7,434 bases of DNA from assembly GCA_002403785.1 (NCBI GenBank), contig DHIM01000245.1:1-7434 (forward strand), written 5' to 3'. A model generated the notes under the pieces. The model worked only from the letters and a program-made list of their open reading frames with translations. It did no database searches and was not told where the DNA came from. The stretch is from Clostridium sp. UBA4746 (lineage in GTDB: Bacteria > Bacillota > Clostridia > Clostridiales > Clostridiaceae). The translations under genes were made by a program, and so were the position numbers. Shown one piece after another: positions 1 through 5,752 of the stretch (the first letter of the stretch is position 1; every line of letters begins with the position of its first letter).

Positions 1-402
1 TCAGCTAAAGAATTAGGAATGGAAGTAACTATGTTTTTCGCCTTTTGGGGTTTACTTTTATTAAGAAACCCTGATAAAAGCTCAAGCGAGGGAAAGTCTT
101 CACTCGAGAAACTTATGAGCGCAATGACTCCAAAAGGTCCGGATGAATTACCCCTATCTAATATGAATTTTAGTGGATTCGGTAAAAAAATGCTTGAGGC
201 TATGATGAAGGAAGATGGAACCCCAACTCTTTCAAAATTTCTAGAAGGTGCTGTAAAAAAAGGTGTTAAGTTCTATGGCTGCAAGCTTTCAATAGAAGTT
301 ATGGGCTTTAAAAAAGAAGAACTCATTCCAGAACTTGAAATAATTGAAGCTAAAGATTACTTAAAGGATGCCCTTCAATCGGATATACAATTATTTATAT
401 AA
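1..402 (+). CDS. DsrE/DsrF/DrsH-like family protein, 5' end cut by window edge
   Basis: The reading frame is open from base 1 (visible start SAKELGMEVTMFF) to the stop at 400-402, giving 133 residues. The ATG at 19 is internal to the family fold, so the true start lies left of the window. The stretch KELGMEVTMFFAFWGL is the typical second strand/helix region of DsrE/F-like (peroxiredoxin-like) small proteins. The C-terminal half carries the family's single conserved cysteine in a GCKLSIEVMGF context (visible residue about 94), and the protein ends in the usual IQLFI-type strand. Family members are about 155-160 residues, so roughly 25 N-terminal residues are missing. Such proteins are cytoplasmic and are thought to handle sulfane sulfur or persulfides, but the role of stand-alone copies is poorly known. 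Family assignment is confident; specific function is not. A hairpin just downstream ends the transcript. Confidence 0.85.
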   Translation, partial: SAKELGMEVTMFFAFWGLLLLRNPDKSSSEGKSSLEKLMSAMTPKGPDELPLSNMNFSGFGKKMLEAMMKEDGTPTLSKFLEGAVKKGVKFYGCKLSIEVMGFKKEELIPELEIIEAKDYLKDALQSDIQLFI

Positions 403-416
403 ATGCACGTACAAAA

Positions 417-468
417 ATAACATATCCACTATATACTTGTATTATAAAGTATATAATTGATATGTTAT
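417..468. terminator. Long AT-rich inverted repeat, probable bidirectional terminator
   Basis: Perfect 10-base outer arms, ATAACATATC (417-426) and GATATGTTAT (459-468), enclose inner arms 428-438 and 447-457 that pair with one mismatch, leaving an 8-base loop (439-446). The right side runs into TTTCATTTACTTT, and on the minus strand the left side gives TATTTTTGT. It lies 15 bases after the DsrE-family stop and just past the stop of the minus-strand gene remnant, so it fits a terminator for both. The stem has few G/C pairs, so it could also be only a structured operator-like repeat. Confidence 0.6.
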
Positions 469-473
469 TTCAT

Positions 474-629
474 TTACTTTAACTTTCCACCTTCAATTAC
501 AAAGTTTTCATCATAATTTGCACCATGCACAGGCGTTAATGTTGCTTCATACGTTTGTGTATAAATTTCTCTTATTTGCGCTGCATAAGGGCTTATACAT
601 TGATTCCGATGTTTTTTGAGCTTTTTTAT
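474..629 (-). pseudogene. Eroded 3' remnant of an unidentified protein gene
   Basis: The minus strand is open for 51 codons and ends in TAA at 474-476. The last ~40 residues read like real protein rather than noise: CISPYAAQIREIYTQTY, then ATLTPVHGANYDENFVIEGG, ending KLK. Codon choice and amino acid mix match the neighbours. A TGA at 630-632 closes the frame upstream, and there is no in-frame ATG, GTG or TTG with a ribosome binding site. The low-complexity residues next to that stop (IKKLKK) look like non-coding AT-rich DNA read through. The best reading is the tail of a gene whose front was deleted or decayed. I do not recognise the family with confidence. The alternative, a chance ORF, is less likely given the composition. 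Confidence 0.5.
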
Positions 630-688
630 TCATAAGTTTATTATATTCATTTATATTTAGTAAACTTTAATAAAAGAATAAGATTAGA

Positions 689-706
689 GACATATTAAAA
701 TATGTC
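689..706. repeat. Perfect palindrome upstream of the deacetylase operon
   Basis: Seven-base arms GACATAT (689-695) and ATATGTC (700-706) surround TAAA. It lies 13 bases before a candidate -35 box and could be an operator for a dimeric regulator. In such AT-rich DNA a chance origin cannot be ruled out. Confidence 0.35.
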
Positions 707-718
707 AATGAAATAAGT

Positions 719-748
719 TTTACTATTTAAATACACATATGTTATTAT
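719..748 (+). promoter_or_regulatory. Candidate sigma-A promoter for the deacetylase/TPR operon
   Basis: TTTACT (719-724) and TATTAT (743-748) are separated by 18 bases and lie about 60 bases before the chosen start at 812. The -10 box falls in the loop of an inverted repeat with arms ACATATG (735-741) and CATATGT (759-765). A perfect TATAAT also occurs at 773-778, inside the 12-base palindrome 769-780, but it has no good -35 partner at 17 bases. Either could be used. Confidence 0.35.
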
Positions 749-765
749 ATTATATAAGCATATGT
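735..765. repeat. Inverted repeat flanking the candidate -10 box
   Basis: ACATATG (735-741) is matched by CATATGT (759-765), with the -10 candidate TATTAT between them. The half-site resembles the arms of the 689-706 palindrome (ACATAT core). Two related dyads around one promoter would suit an operator pair, although AT richness weakens the case. Confidence 0.35.
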
Positions 766-811
766 ATCATATTATAATATCAAAAATAAATAAAAGAAAA
801 TGGAGTGTATT

Positions 812-1726
812 ATGAAGAAAAATAAAAAACTATTTAAGATAATTACCATTGTTATCATTTTAGGAAGTATAGGTCTTATTTATGGGTTCAATAATTTAAT
901 AACCAATAAATCTAAAAAAAATTTAAATGCCTTAAACATAGCAAAAAAACTTGATATGCAAAAAAAAGGAAAAATTACAAAAGCTCAGCAGATAGATAAA
1001 CTTCCTATAAAAGACAGTAAAAAAACAGTTTCTAAACCAATATCTACTAATGTGGTAGAACATAGTAAAATACCGATACTTATGTATCATTCTATCAGTT
1101 ATGAAGAAGGAAATACCCTAAGAATACCTAAAGAAAACTTTAGATTACAAATGAAATATCTTAAAGATAATAATTATACAACATTAACATTAGATGAGCT
1201 TTATAGTTATATGAAAACAGATAAAAAACTACCACTAAAGCCCATAGTTATAACTTTTGATGATGGTTATAAAGATAACTACACAAATGCATACCCTATA
1301 TTAAAGGAATTTAATTTAAAAGCAACTGTGTTTGTAATTACCAATACCATTGACCAGGATAAAAATTATTTAACTTCAAATGAAATAAAATTAATGGACA
1401 AAAACAATATACGAATAGAAAGCCATACAGCTTCACATGATCATTTAAGTCAAATACCATATATAGCTAATGTAAAATCAATGACAACAGCAAAGTCTAA
1501 ATTAGAGAAAATATTAGACAGAAAAATAAACTACATAGCATATCCTTACGGAGAATATAATTCCAATACAATAAAAGCTGCGAAGCAAACCGGTTATAAA
1601 TTAGCTTTTTCAACAGAGTATGGTTGGATAGATAAGAATAATAATATTTATTCATTAGGTAGAATTTATGTTAGTTCGAATTATAATTTACAAAAATTTG
1701 AAACAAAACTGAATCCATTAAATTAG
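812..1726 (+). CDS. Membrane-anchored polysaccharide deacetylase (NodB domain, carbohydrate esterase 4)
   Basis: The product removes N-acetyl (or O-acetyl) groups from a cell-surface polysaccharide, probably outside the membrane. I choose ATG 812, not ATG 800, because GGAG at 802-805 is spaced correctly for 812 and overlaps the earlier start. This gives 304 residues. Residues 1-6 are lysine-rich, followed by one hydrophobic segment (about 7-26) that acts as signal-anchor or uncleaved signal, then a basic low-complexity linker (about 33-85). The NodB domain spans about 88-285: ILMYHSI (89-95), TFDDG (148-152, catalytic base and metal aspartate), HTASH (205-209, metal histidines), YPYGEY (244-249) and a late LGRIYVSS strand (282-289). 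ILMYH at the front and YPYGEY resemble the PgaB/IcaB branch more than peptidoglycan deacetylases, which usually have RxPYG. It is followed after 26 bases by the TPR gene, with which it is probably co-transcribed. The actual substrate cannot be read from sequence. Confidence 0.9.
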   Translation: MKKNKKLFKIITIVIILGSIGLIYGFNNLITNKSKKNLNALNIAKKLDMQKKGKITKAQQIDKLPIKDSKKTVSKPISTNVVEHSKIPILMYHSISYEEGNTLRIPKENFRLQMKYLKDNNYTTLTLDELYSYMKTDKKLPLKPIVITFDDGYKDNYTNAYPILKEFNLKATVFVITNTIDQDKNYLTSNEIKLMDKNNIRIESHTASHDHLSQIPYIANVKSMTTAKSKLEKILDRKINYIAYPYGEYNSNTIKAAKQTGYKLAFSTEYGWIDKNNNIYSLGRIYVSSNYNLQKFETKLNPLN

Positions 1727-1752
1727 GTTACTGTAAGGAATAGGTGGAAAAT

Positions 1753-2445
1753 ATGAAATCAAAATTATATAAACTTAGTCTTATTACTTTAGTTGCTTTA
1801 TCTGCTATAGGTATTGGGATAGTAGTTAATGCTTCAATAAAAAACTACAATATAAAAATCAGTGATGTAATTGTAACAAATAATGAAAACAAAATTAATT
1901 CTGATAAAAATAAAAAAATCAAAAAAAAGCAACAAATTACGCAAAAACAAGAAGCACTAGAAAAAATGTGGAAAATAGGATATGATCAATTTTTTAAACA
2001 ACAATATAAACAAGCTATTGCAACTGAAAGGCAAGTCATAAAAGAAGATCCCAATTTTTACAAAGCCTATTCTGTTGAAGGAATTGCATTGGCATATAGC
2101 GGGAACTTTGATAAAGGTATGGAACAAATTAATCATGCTTTAAAACTTAAACCTAATTACGGTTATGGAAGATTTAATAAAGCGTTAGCTAACGAATTAT
2201 TTAATCATTATGATGAAGCTATTAAATGGTATATAAAAGATTTAGAAGTGGAAAAGTTTGAATGGAGTTATTATGGTATAGCTAGTATTTGTGGAAGAAG
2301 AGGTGATATTAAAAATACTATAAAGTATTTGAAGCTCGCTATTAATATTAACCCCAATGTTAAAAATACAGCAAAAACCGAAAAAGATTTTGATAATGTG
2401 CGCCAAAGTATAGAATTTAATAAATTAATAGTTACAGTGAATTAA
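1753..2445 (+). CDS. Membrane-anchored tetratricopeptide-repeat protein
   Basis: This is a 230-residue protein with start ATG 1753, supported by AGGTGG at 1742-1747 (5-base spacer). A GTG at 1744 lies inside that ribosome binding site and is rejected. Residues 7-27 form one hydrophobic segment with no lipobox cysteine, so it is probably a signal-anchor with the rest outside the cell. A polar lysine/asparagine-rich linker follows (about 45-68). Four contiguous 34-residue TPR units can be laid out at about 70-103, 104-137, 138-171 and 172-205, each with the usual small/aromatic positions and a closing proline such as DPNF, KPNY or NPNV. A final helix (KDFDNVRQSIEFNKLI) caps the array. TPR arrays bind proteins or peptides, and no catalytic motif is visible. 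Placement after the deacetylase suggests a scaffold for an envelope polysaccharide enzyme, but that is inference. Confidence 0.85.
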   Translation: MKSKLYKLSLITLVALSAIGIGIVVNASIKNYNIKISDVIVTNNENKINSDKNKKIKKKQQITQKQEALEKMWKIGYDQFFKQQYKQAIATERQVIKEDPNFYKAYSVEGIALAYSGNFDKGMEQINHALKLKPNYGYGRFNKALANELFNHYDEAIKWYIKDLEVEKFEWSYYGIASICGRRGDIKNTIKYLKLAININPNVKNTAKTEKDFDNVRQSIEFNKLIVTVN

Positions 2446-2449
2446 TAAA

Positions 2450-2478
2450 AATGCTCTAGCAGTTTTTGCTAGAGCATT
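2450..2478. terminator. Bidirectional rho-independent terminator
   Basis: A perfect 12-bp stem, AATGCTCTAGCA (2450-2461) with TGCTAGAGCATT (2467-2478), has a 5-base loop. On the plus strand it sits just after the TPR stop and is followed by AATTTTCC. On the minus strand it is followed by TTTATTAATT, a better U-tract, so it also ends the AEC transporter transcript coming from the right. Confidence 0.9.
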
Positions 2479-2538
2479 AATTTTCCATGCTTTTATGCAA
2501 AAACAATTTTCTATCTTAACAATACAAAATGTTATTTT

Positions 2539-3471
2539 CTATAATACTGCCATAAGAATTGGTATTACTAGTAGAGTCCCTATAGTTGAAATTGCTATCA
2601 TTAACGAAGCAAAATTATAATCGGATTCATATGCCCTTGCAATTATTGCGGTGTTTGCCATTACAGGCATAGCTGATTGAATAACGAAAACAGAACGCAT
2701 GAGATCTGGTATAGGAAGCATAATTACGACTAGCATTACAATAACTGGTGAAATTGCAAATCTACCTATTAATACCCAAACTATATCTAAGCTAAATTTT
2801 ACTGATTTTAGATTCACTAAGTAAATAGATGCACCTATGAAAAACATTGATAAGGGAGTTGTAAGATTCCCCAAATTTTTACTTGTATCCATAATAAATG
2901 ATGGCAATTTAATATTCAATAACACTAAGACCATTCCAACAAGAAACCCCATTAAAGGTGGTGAGAATATTTTTTTAATAAAATCAATTGAGAGAAATTT
3001 TATAGTTTTCTTATTTCCATCCTTTGTTATTTCATATACTCCTAAAGTCCAAAAAAATACAGTATTAGCAATGTAATAAAGTAGTACATAAGGCACACTC
3101 TTTTCTCCAAATAACTCAAGATTAACTGGGAGTCCCATAAATATAGTATTTGAATTAAAGAACATAGACACAAATAGTCCACGCCTACTTATTTTAACTT
3201 TTGCAATCTTAGCAAAAAATTTTCCAATAATAAAACAAATACCTATTGTTATAAAAGGGACTACTAATCCACTTGAATCTTCTATAAGCTTCTGTTTTGT
3301 AAAATTATTCATAATTGTATTAAGCATCATCATTGGAAGTGAGATGTTAATGACAATGCTTGTTATCAACTTAATTGCATTTTCATCAAGTAATTTTCTA
3401 TATGCTAAAAAATATCCTATCATAATCATTATCATTATACTCAATATACTTTGATCTGCTGCAAAAGACAT
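2539..3471 (-). CDS. AEC-family transporter (auxin efflux carrier superfamily permease)
   Basis: This is a 310-residue, very hydrophobic integral membrane protein, a normal length for bacterial AEC carriers. About ten membrane segments fall into two halves separated by a charged loop (about 146-168, EITKDGNKKTIKF). Family motifs are visible: NISLPMMML (42-50), FFNSNTIFMGLPV (104-116), SPPLMGFLVG (170-179), TTPLSMFFIGASI (204-216) and, near the end, QSAMPVMANTAIIARAYE. Start ATG (3469-3471) has GGAGGG (plus-strand 3481-3486) nine bases upstream. Characterised bacterial AEC proteins move small organic acids such as malate or malonate. The gene is the last of a unit headed by a SAM-I riboswitch, 77 bases after the aminotransferase remnant. 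This suggests a methionine-related substrate, for example methionine or its 2-oxo acid, but that is inference from context only. Confidence 0.9.
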   Translation of the reverse strand: MSFAADQSILSIMIMIMIGYFLAYRKLLDENAIKLITSIVINISLPMMMLNTIMNNFTKQKLIEDSSGLVVPFITIGICFIIGKFFAKIAKVKISRRGLFVSMFFNSNTIFMGLPVNLELFGEKSVPYVLLYYIANTVFFWTLGVYEITKDGNKKTIKFLSIDFIKKIFSPPLMGFLVGMVLVLLNIKLPSFIMDTSKNLGNLTTPLSMFFIGASIYLVNLKSVKFSLDIVWVLIGRFAISPVIVMLVVIMLPIPDLMRSVFVIQSAMPVMANTAIIARAYESDYNFASLMIAISTIGTLLVIPILMAVL

Positions 3472-3548
3472 ACAAAATCTCCCTCCACTTCTATTCAGAT
3501 TAGTAATTCAACCCACATAAACATTACATATTTAATGAAGCTATCTTG

Positions 3549-4055
3549 TTATAACCTTAATCCCTTGGCCTTATATTTTAGTGTTGAAAGACGATTAAGT
3601 GCCTCTTCTAATGTATCTGTCTTTTTAGCGAAATGAAGCCTAATTAAATGATTAACATCTTCTCTAAAGAAGCTTGAACCAGGAACTGCAGCAACACCGA
3701 CCTCTTTTGCTAGCCACTCACAGAATTTAACATCATTGGTTGAGCTAAATTCTGATACGTCAACAATTATATAATAAGCACCTTGTGGAGTTGTATATGT
3801 TAATTCCATATCATCAAGCCCTTTTAAAAATAAATTTCTCTTTTCTGTATAGCTATTTTGCAATCCATAATAATAACTATCATCAAAGTTTAAGGCTGTA
3901 ACTGCTGCTTCTTGCAAAGGTGCTGCTTCACCAACTGCCAGAAAATCATGAACTTTTTTCGCAACATCAATAATTCTTGCAGGTGCTATAATGTAACCTA
4001 ATCTCCAGCCTGTAATTGAATAAGTTTTTGATAGAGAGCTACAAGAAATATAAAT
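3549..4055 (-). pseudogene. C-terminal half of a class I/II PLP-dependent aminotransferase, N-terminal half missing
   Basis: About 168 codons are open from roughly 4055 down to the stop at 3549-3551. The visible start is IYISCSSLSKTYSITGWRLGY, in which the lysine of SLSKT (codon 4026-4028) is the Schiff-base lysine of fold-type I aminotransferases and GWRLGY follows as expected. Further on are PQGAYYIIVDVSEF, VAAVPGSSFF and NHLIRLHFAK, which contains the arginine that binds the substrate carboxylate. A full enzyme is near 390 residues with this lysine around 230-240, so about 225 residues are absent. Upstream the frame meets a TAG inside the riboswitch terminator stem, and no ATG is in frame (the codon at 3915-3917 is TTG, mid-domain). 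Without the first half no active enzyme is possible. The VAAVPGSSFF region resembles the methionine/kynurenine aminotransferase branch, which suits S-box control. Confidence 0.88.
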
Positions 4056-4056
4056 G

Positions 4057-4088
4057 AAAAAAAGCTACTCCCCTATAAGGAAAGCAGC
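4057..4088 (-). terminator. Riboswitch expression-platform terminator
   Basis: Read on the minus strand, GCTGCTTTCC (plus 4079-4088) pairs with GGGGAGTAGC (plus 4064-4073) through ten pairs including three G-U wobbles, with a 5-base loop (4074-4078). It is followed by seven U (plus 4057-4063). The segment 4075-4081 is shared with the antiterminator, so this is a regulated rather than constitutive terminator. The U-tract ends one or two bases before the aminotransferase homology begins. Confidence 0.9.
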
Positions 4089-4247
4089 AATGGTTAACTT
4101 TAATAAACAATAAAATTGTGTCATAAAATTTGCTAACATCCTTATCTTTCAGATTTTACAATCTGCAAGAATTGACACCACTGCTCTCTGTTAAGAATGC
4201 TGGTTGTTGGGCTTCATCGGACCAGTCCCTCTACCACTCTGGATAAG
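4057..4247 (-). promoter_or_regulatory. SAM-I (S-box) riboswitch with transcription-termination platform
   Basis: The aptamer occupies 4141-4247. On the minus strand P1 is CTTATC (plus 4242-4247) pairing with GATAAG (plus 4141-4146). Near-consensus S-box sequence follows: AGAGGGACTGGTCCGATGA, then AGCCCAACAACC, later GGTGTCAATTCTTGCAG, and GAAAGATAAG at the 3' side. P4 is CAGATT/AATCTG (plus 4160-4165 and 4150-4155). Downstream, ATAAGGA of the P1 3' strand (plus 4139-4145) is perfectly complementary to TCCTTAT in the terminator (plus 4075-4081), forming the antiterminator. By family knowledge, SAM binding stabilises P1, frees the terminator and turns transcription off, so the operon is on when SAM is low. 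Downstream genes are the aminotransferase remnant and the AEC transporter. Confidence 0.95.
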
Positions 4248-4269
4248 TTGTATTCAGTTATTACTGTTT

Positions 4270-4298
4270 AGTATATTACTCACAAAAATAATTGTCAA
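4270..4298 (-). promoter_or_regulatory. Sigma-A promoter of the SAM-riboswitch operon
   Basis: On the minus strand a consensus TTGACA (plus 4293-4298) is followed after 17 bases by TATACT (plus 4270-4275). Transcription would begin near 4263, about 15 bases before the riboswitch P1 helix, which is the normal arrangement. Confidence 0.85.
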
Positions 4299-4336
4299 TA
4301 CTTTTTCTTAGAAGGCATTTTGACTAACCTCATTCA

Positions 4337-4365
4337 TTGACATAATATAAGATATCATGTTTAAT
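4337..4365 (+). promoter_or_regulatory. Sigma-A promoter of the larA-family gene
   Basis: TTGACA (4337-4342) and TTTAAT (4360-4365) are 17 bases apart, giving a start of transcription near 4372 and a short leader of about 27 bases with GGGAGG at 4385-4390. It is back to back with the riboswitch promoter, with 38 bases between the two -35 boxes. Confidence 0.7.
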
Positions 4366-4398
4366 ATATAGAAAGAGAAAATATGGGAGGAAATAATC

Positions 4399-5697
4399 AT
4401 GAGAGAATTTGAATTGAAACAAGGAAAAGGCACTATTAAGTTTTCTATTAATGAAAAAGATATTATTGGTGTAATTGATAATAAACCCTCAACAAGTTCT
4501 AAAACTGAGGAAGAGGTAATAAAAGAAGCTTTACAAAATCCTATATCAAGTCCAAACCTTAAGGAAATAGTTAAAGTAGGTGAAAAAATTTGTATTGTTA
4601 TACCGGATGTTACTAGGCTCTGGCAAAAATCAGCTGTGTACCTTCCCTTCATCGTGGACGAACTTTTACAAACTGGAATAGTGGCAGATGATATATTGTT
4701 TATTAGTGCTACTGGCTCCCATAGAAATCAAACTGAAGATGAATACAGACAATTATTAGGAGATAAGCTTTACGGAAAATTTAATATAATAGATCATGAT
4801 TGTAATGATAAAGACAATCTAATATATTTGGGTAACACAAGCTTTGGTACACCTGTGACTATTAATAAGAAAGCCATGGAATGTGACCATATAATAATTA
4901 CTGGAGGAATAGTATATCATTTTCTAGTTGGTTGGTCAGGTGGGAAAAAGTCTATTTTACCTGGCATTGCATCCTATGAAACAATAATGGCAAATCATGG
5001 CCTCGCACTTAATAAAAATTTAGAAGACGGCACGCGCTCTGAAATTAAATGTGGAAATATAACCAATAACCCTGTACATTTAGACATGGAAGAAGCAGTT
5101 GCCCTTGTAAACCCAAGTTTTATGTTCAATGTAATTATGGATAGTAATGGTAATATATCAGCTGCAGTTGCAGGACATTACCTTAAAGCACATGAACAAG
5201 GACGAAAATATGTTGATAAGTCTGACAGCGTTAATATAAGAGAAAAAGCCGATTTAGTAATAGCCACAGCAGGTGGTTATCCTAAAGATATTAATTTTTA
5301 TCAATCCTCAAAACTTTTGTTGAACTCAAGAGAAGCCGTAAAAGAAGGCGGTACTCTCATTGCATTAACAGAATGTAGTGAAGGACTTGGTGGAGATGAT
5401 GATGTTAGATCTATACTTGCTAACTATAATACATTGCTTAAAAGGGAAAAATCATTAAGAAAGCGTTATACCATATCAAAACATATAGGCTGTCTTGCTT
5501 GTGAAACTGCTCAAATTTTTAATCTTATTCTCGTTTCAAATTTAGATGCCAAATTCCTAGAAAATACTAGGATTAAAATAGTTCGAACAATAGATGAAGC
5601 GCTAAATTTAGTTTACAAAGAAAAGGGTAGAAATTTAACAACATATATAATGCCCCATGGAGCAAATACTTTGCCAAAACTTCTACCTATTAACTAA
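4399..5697 (+). CDS. larA: LarA-family nickel-pincer enzyme (lactate racemase or related 2-hydroxyacid racemase/epimerase)
   Basis: This is a 432-residue cytoplasmic protein of normal LarA length. Start ATG 4399 has GGGAGG eight bases upstream. LarA uses a nickel-containing pyridinium pincer nucleotide to interconvert D- and L-lactate by hydride transfer. Key family residues are present: DVTR (70-73), His108 in ATGSHRNQTEDE, His174 in GGIVYHFLVG, Lys184 in WSGGKKSILPG (the pincer-attachment lysine), His200 in IMANH, and the GGYPKDINFYQ segment (292-302) of the C-terminal domain. The numbers 108, 174, 184 and 200 coincide with those described for the Lactobacillus plantarum enzyme. LarA homologues also act on malate and aromatic or other 2-hydroxyacids, so the substrate is open. 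The larE gene lies convergent just downstream, while larB and larC are not in the window. Confidence 0.88.
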   Translation: MREFELKQGKGTIKFSINEKDIIGVIDNKPSTSSKTEEEVIKEALQNPISSPNLKEIVKVGEKICIVIPDVTRLWQKSAVYLPFIVDELLQTGIVADDILFISATGSHRNQTEDEYRQLLGDKLYGKFNIIDHDCNDKDNLIYLGNTSFGTPVTINKKAMECDHIIITGGIVYHFLVGWSGGKKSILPGIASYETIMANHGLALNKNLEDGTRSEIKCGNITNNPVHLDMEEAVALVNPSFMFNVIMDSNGNISAAVAGHYLKAHEQGRKYVDKSDSVNIREKADLVIATAGGYPKDINFYQSSKLLLNSREAVKEGGTLIALTECSEGLGGDDDVRSILANYNTLLKREKSLRKRYTISKHIGCLACETAQIFNLILVSNLDAKFLENTRIKIVRTIDEALNLVYKEKGRNLTTYIMPHGANTLPKLLPIN

Positions 5698-5722
5698 AAG
5701 CCAGTATTTAGTCTCTTTCTAA

Positions 5723-5752
5723 AAAAGCTCTTGATTTTAATCAAGGGCTTTT
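5723..5752. terminator. Bidirectional terminator shared by larA and larE
   Basis: AAAAGCTCTTGAT (5723-5735) pairs with ATCAAGGGCTTTT (5740-5752) with one U-G wobble and a 4-base loop. A-rich and T-rich arms on each side supply the U-tract in either direction. The larE stop codon (5737-5739) sits in the loop, and its last three sense codons lie in the right arm, so the hairpin is partly coding. Confidence 0.85.

Noticed and set aside
800..811. ATG 800 as start of the deacetylase
   Set aside because: GGAG at 802-805 serves ATG 812 and lies inside the longer reading. The first residues of the longer form add nothing to the signal segment.
1744..1752. GTG 1744 as start of the TPR protein
   Set aside because: The GTG is part of the AGGTGG ribosome binding site for ATG 1753.
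2837..3076. Plus-strand open frame of 79 codons
   Set aside because: It lies wholly inside the AEC transporter on the other strand, has no ribosome binding site, and its residues are a shadow of the transporter codons.
3451..3636. Plus-strand open frame of 61 codons
   Set aside because: It overlaps the transporter start, the intergenic gap and the aminotransferase remnant antisense, with no ribosome binding site or recognisable domain.
3549..3917. Aminotransferase piece as a short intact gene starting at 3917
   Set aside because: The codon there is TTG in the middle of the conserved domain with no ribosome binding site, and homology continues upstream through the PLP lysine to about 4055.
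4141..4247. T-box leader instead of SAM-I riboswitch
   Set aside because: There is no T-box TGGNACC-type element; the sequence matches the S-box core and P1/P4 layout.
4308..4652. Minus-strand open frame of 114 codons
   Set aside because: It is antisense to larA and its promoter. The larA frame has family motifs and a strong ribosome binding site, while this one has neither.
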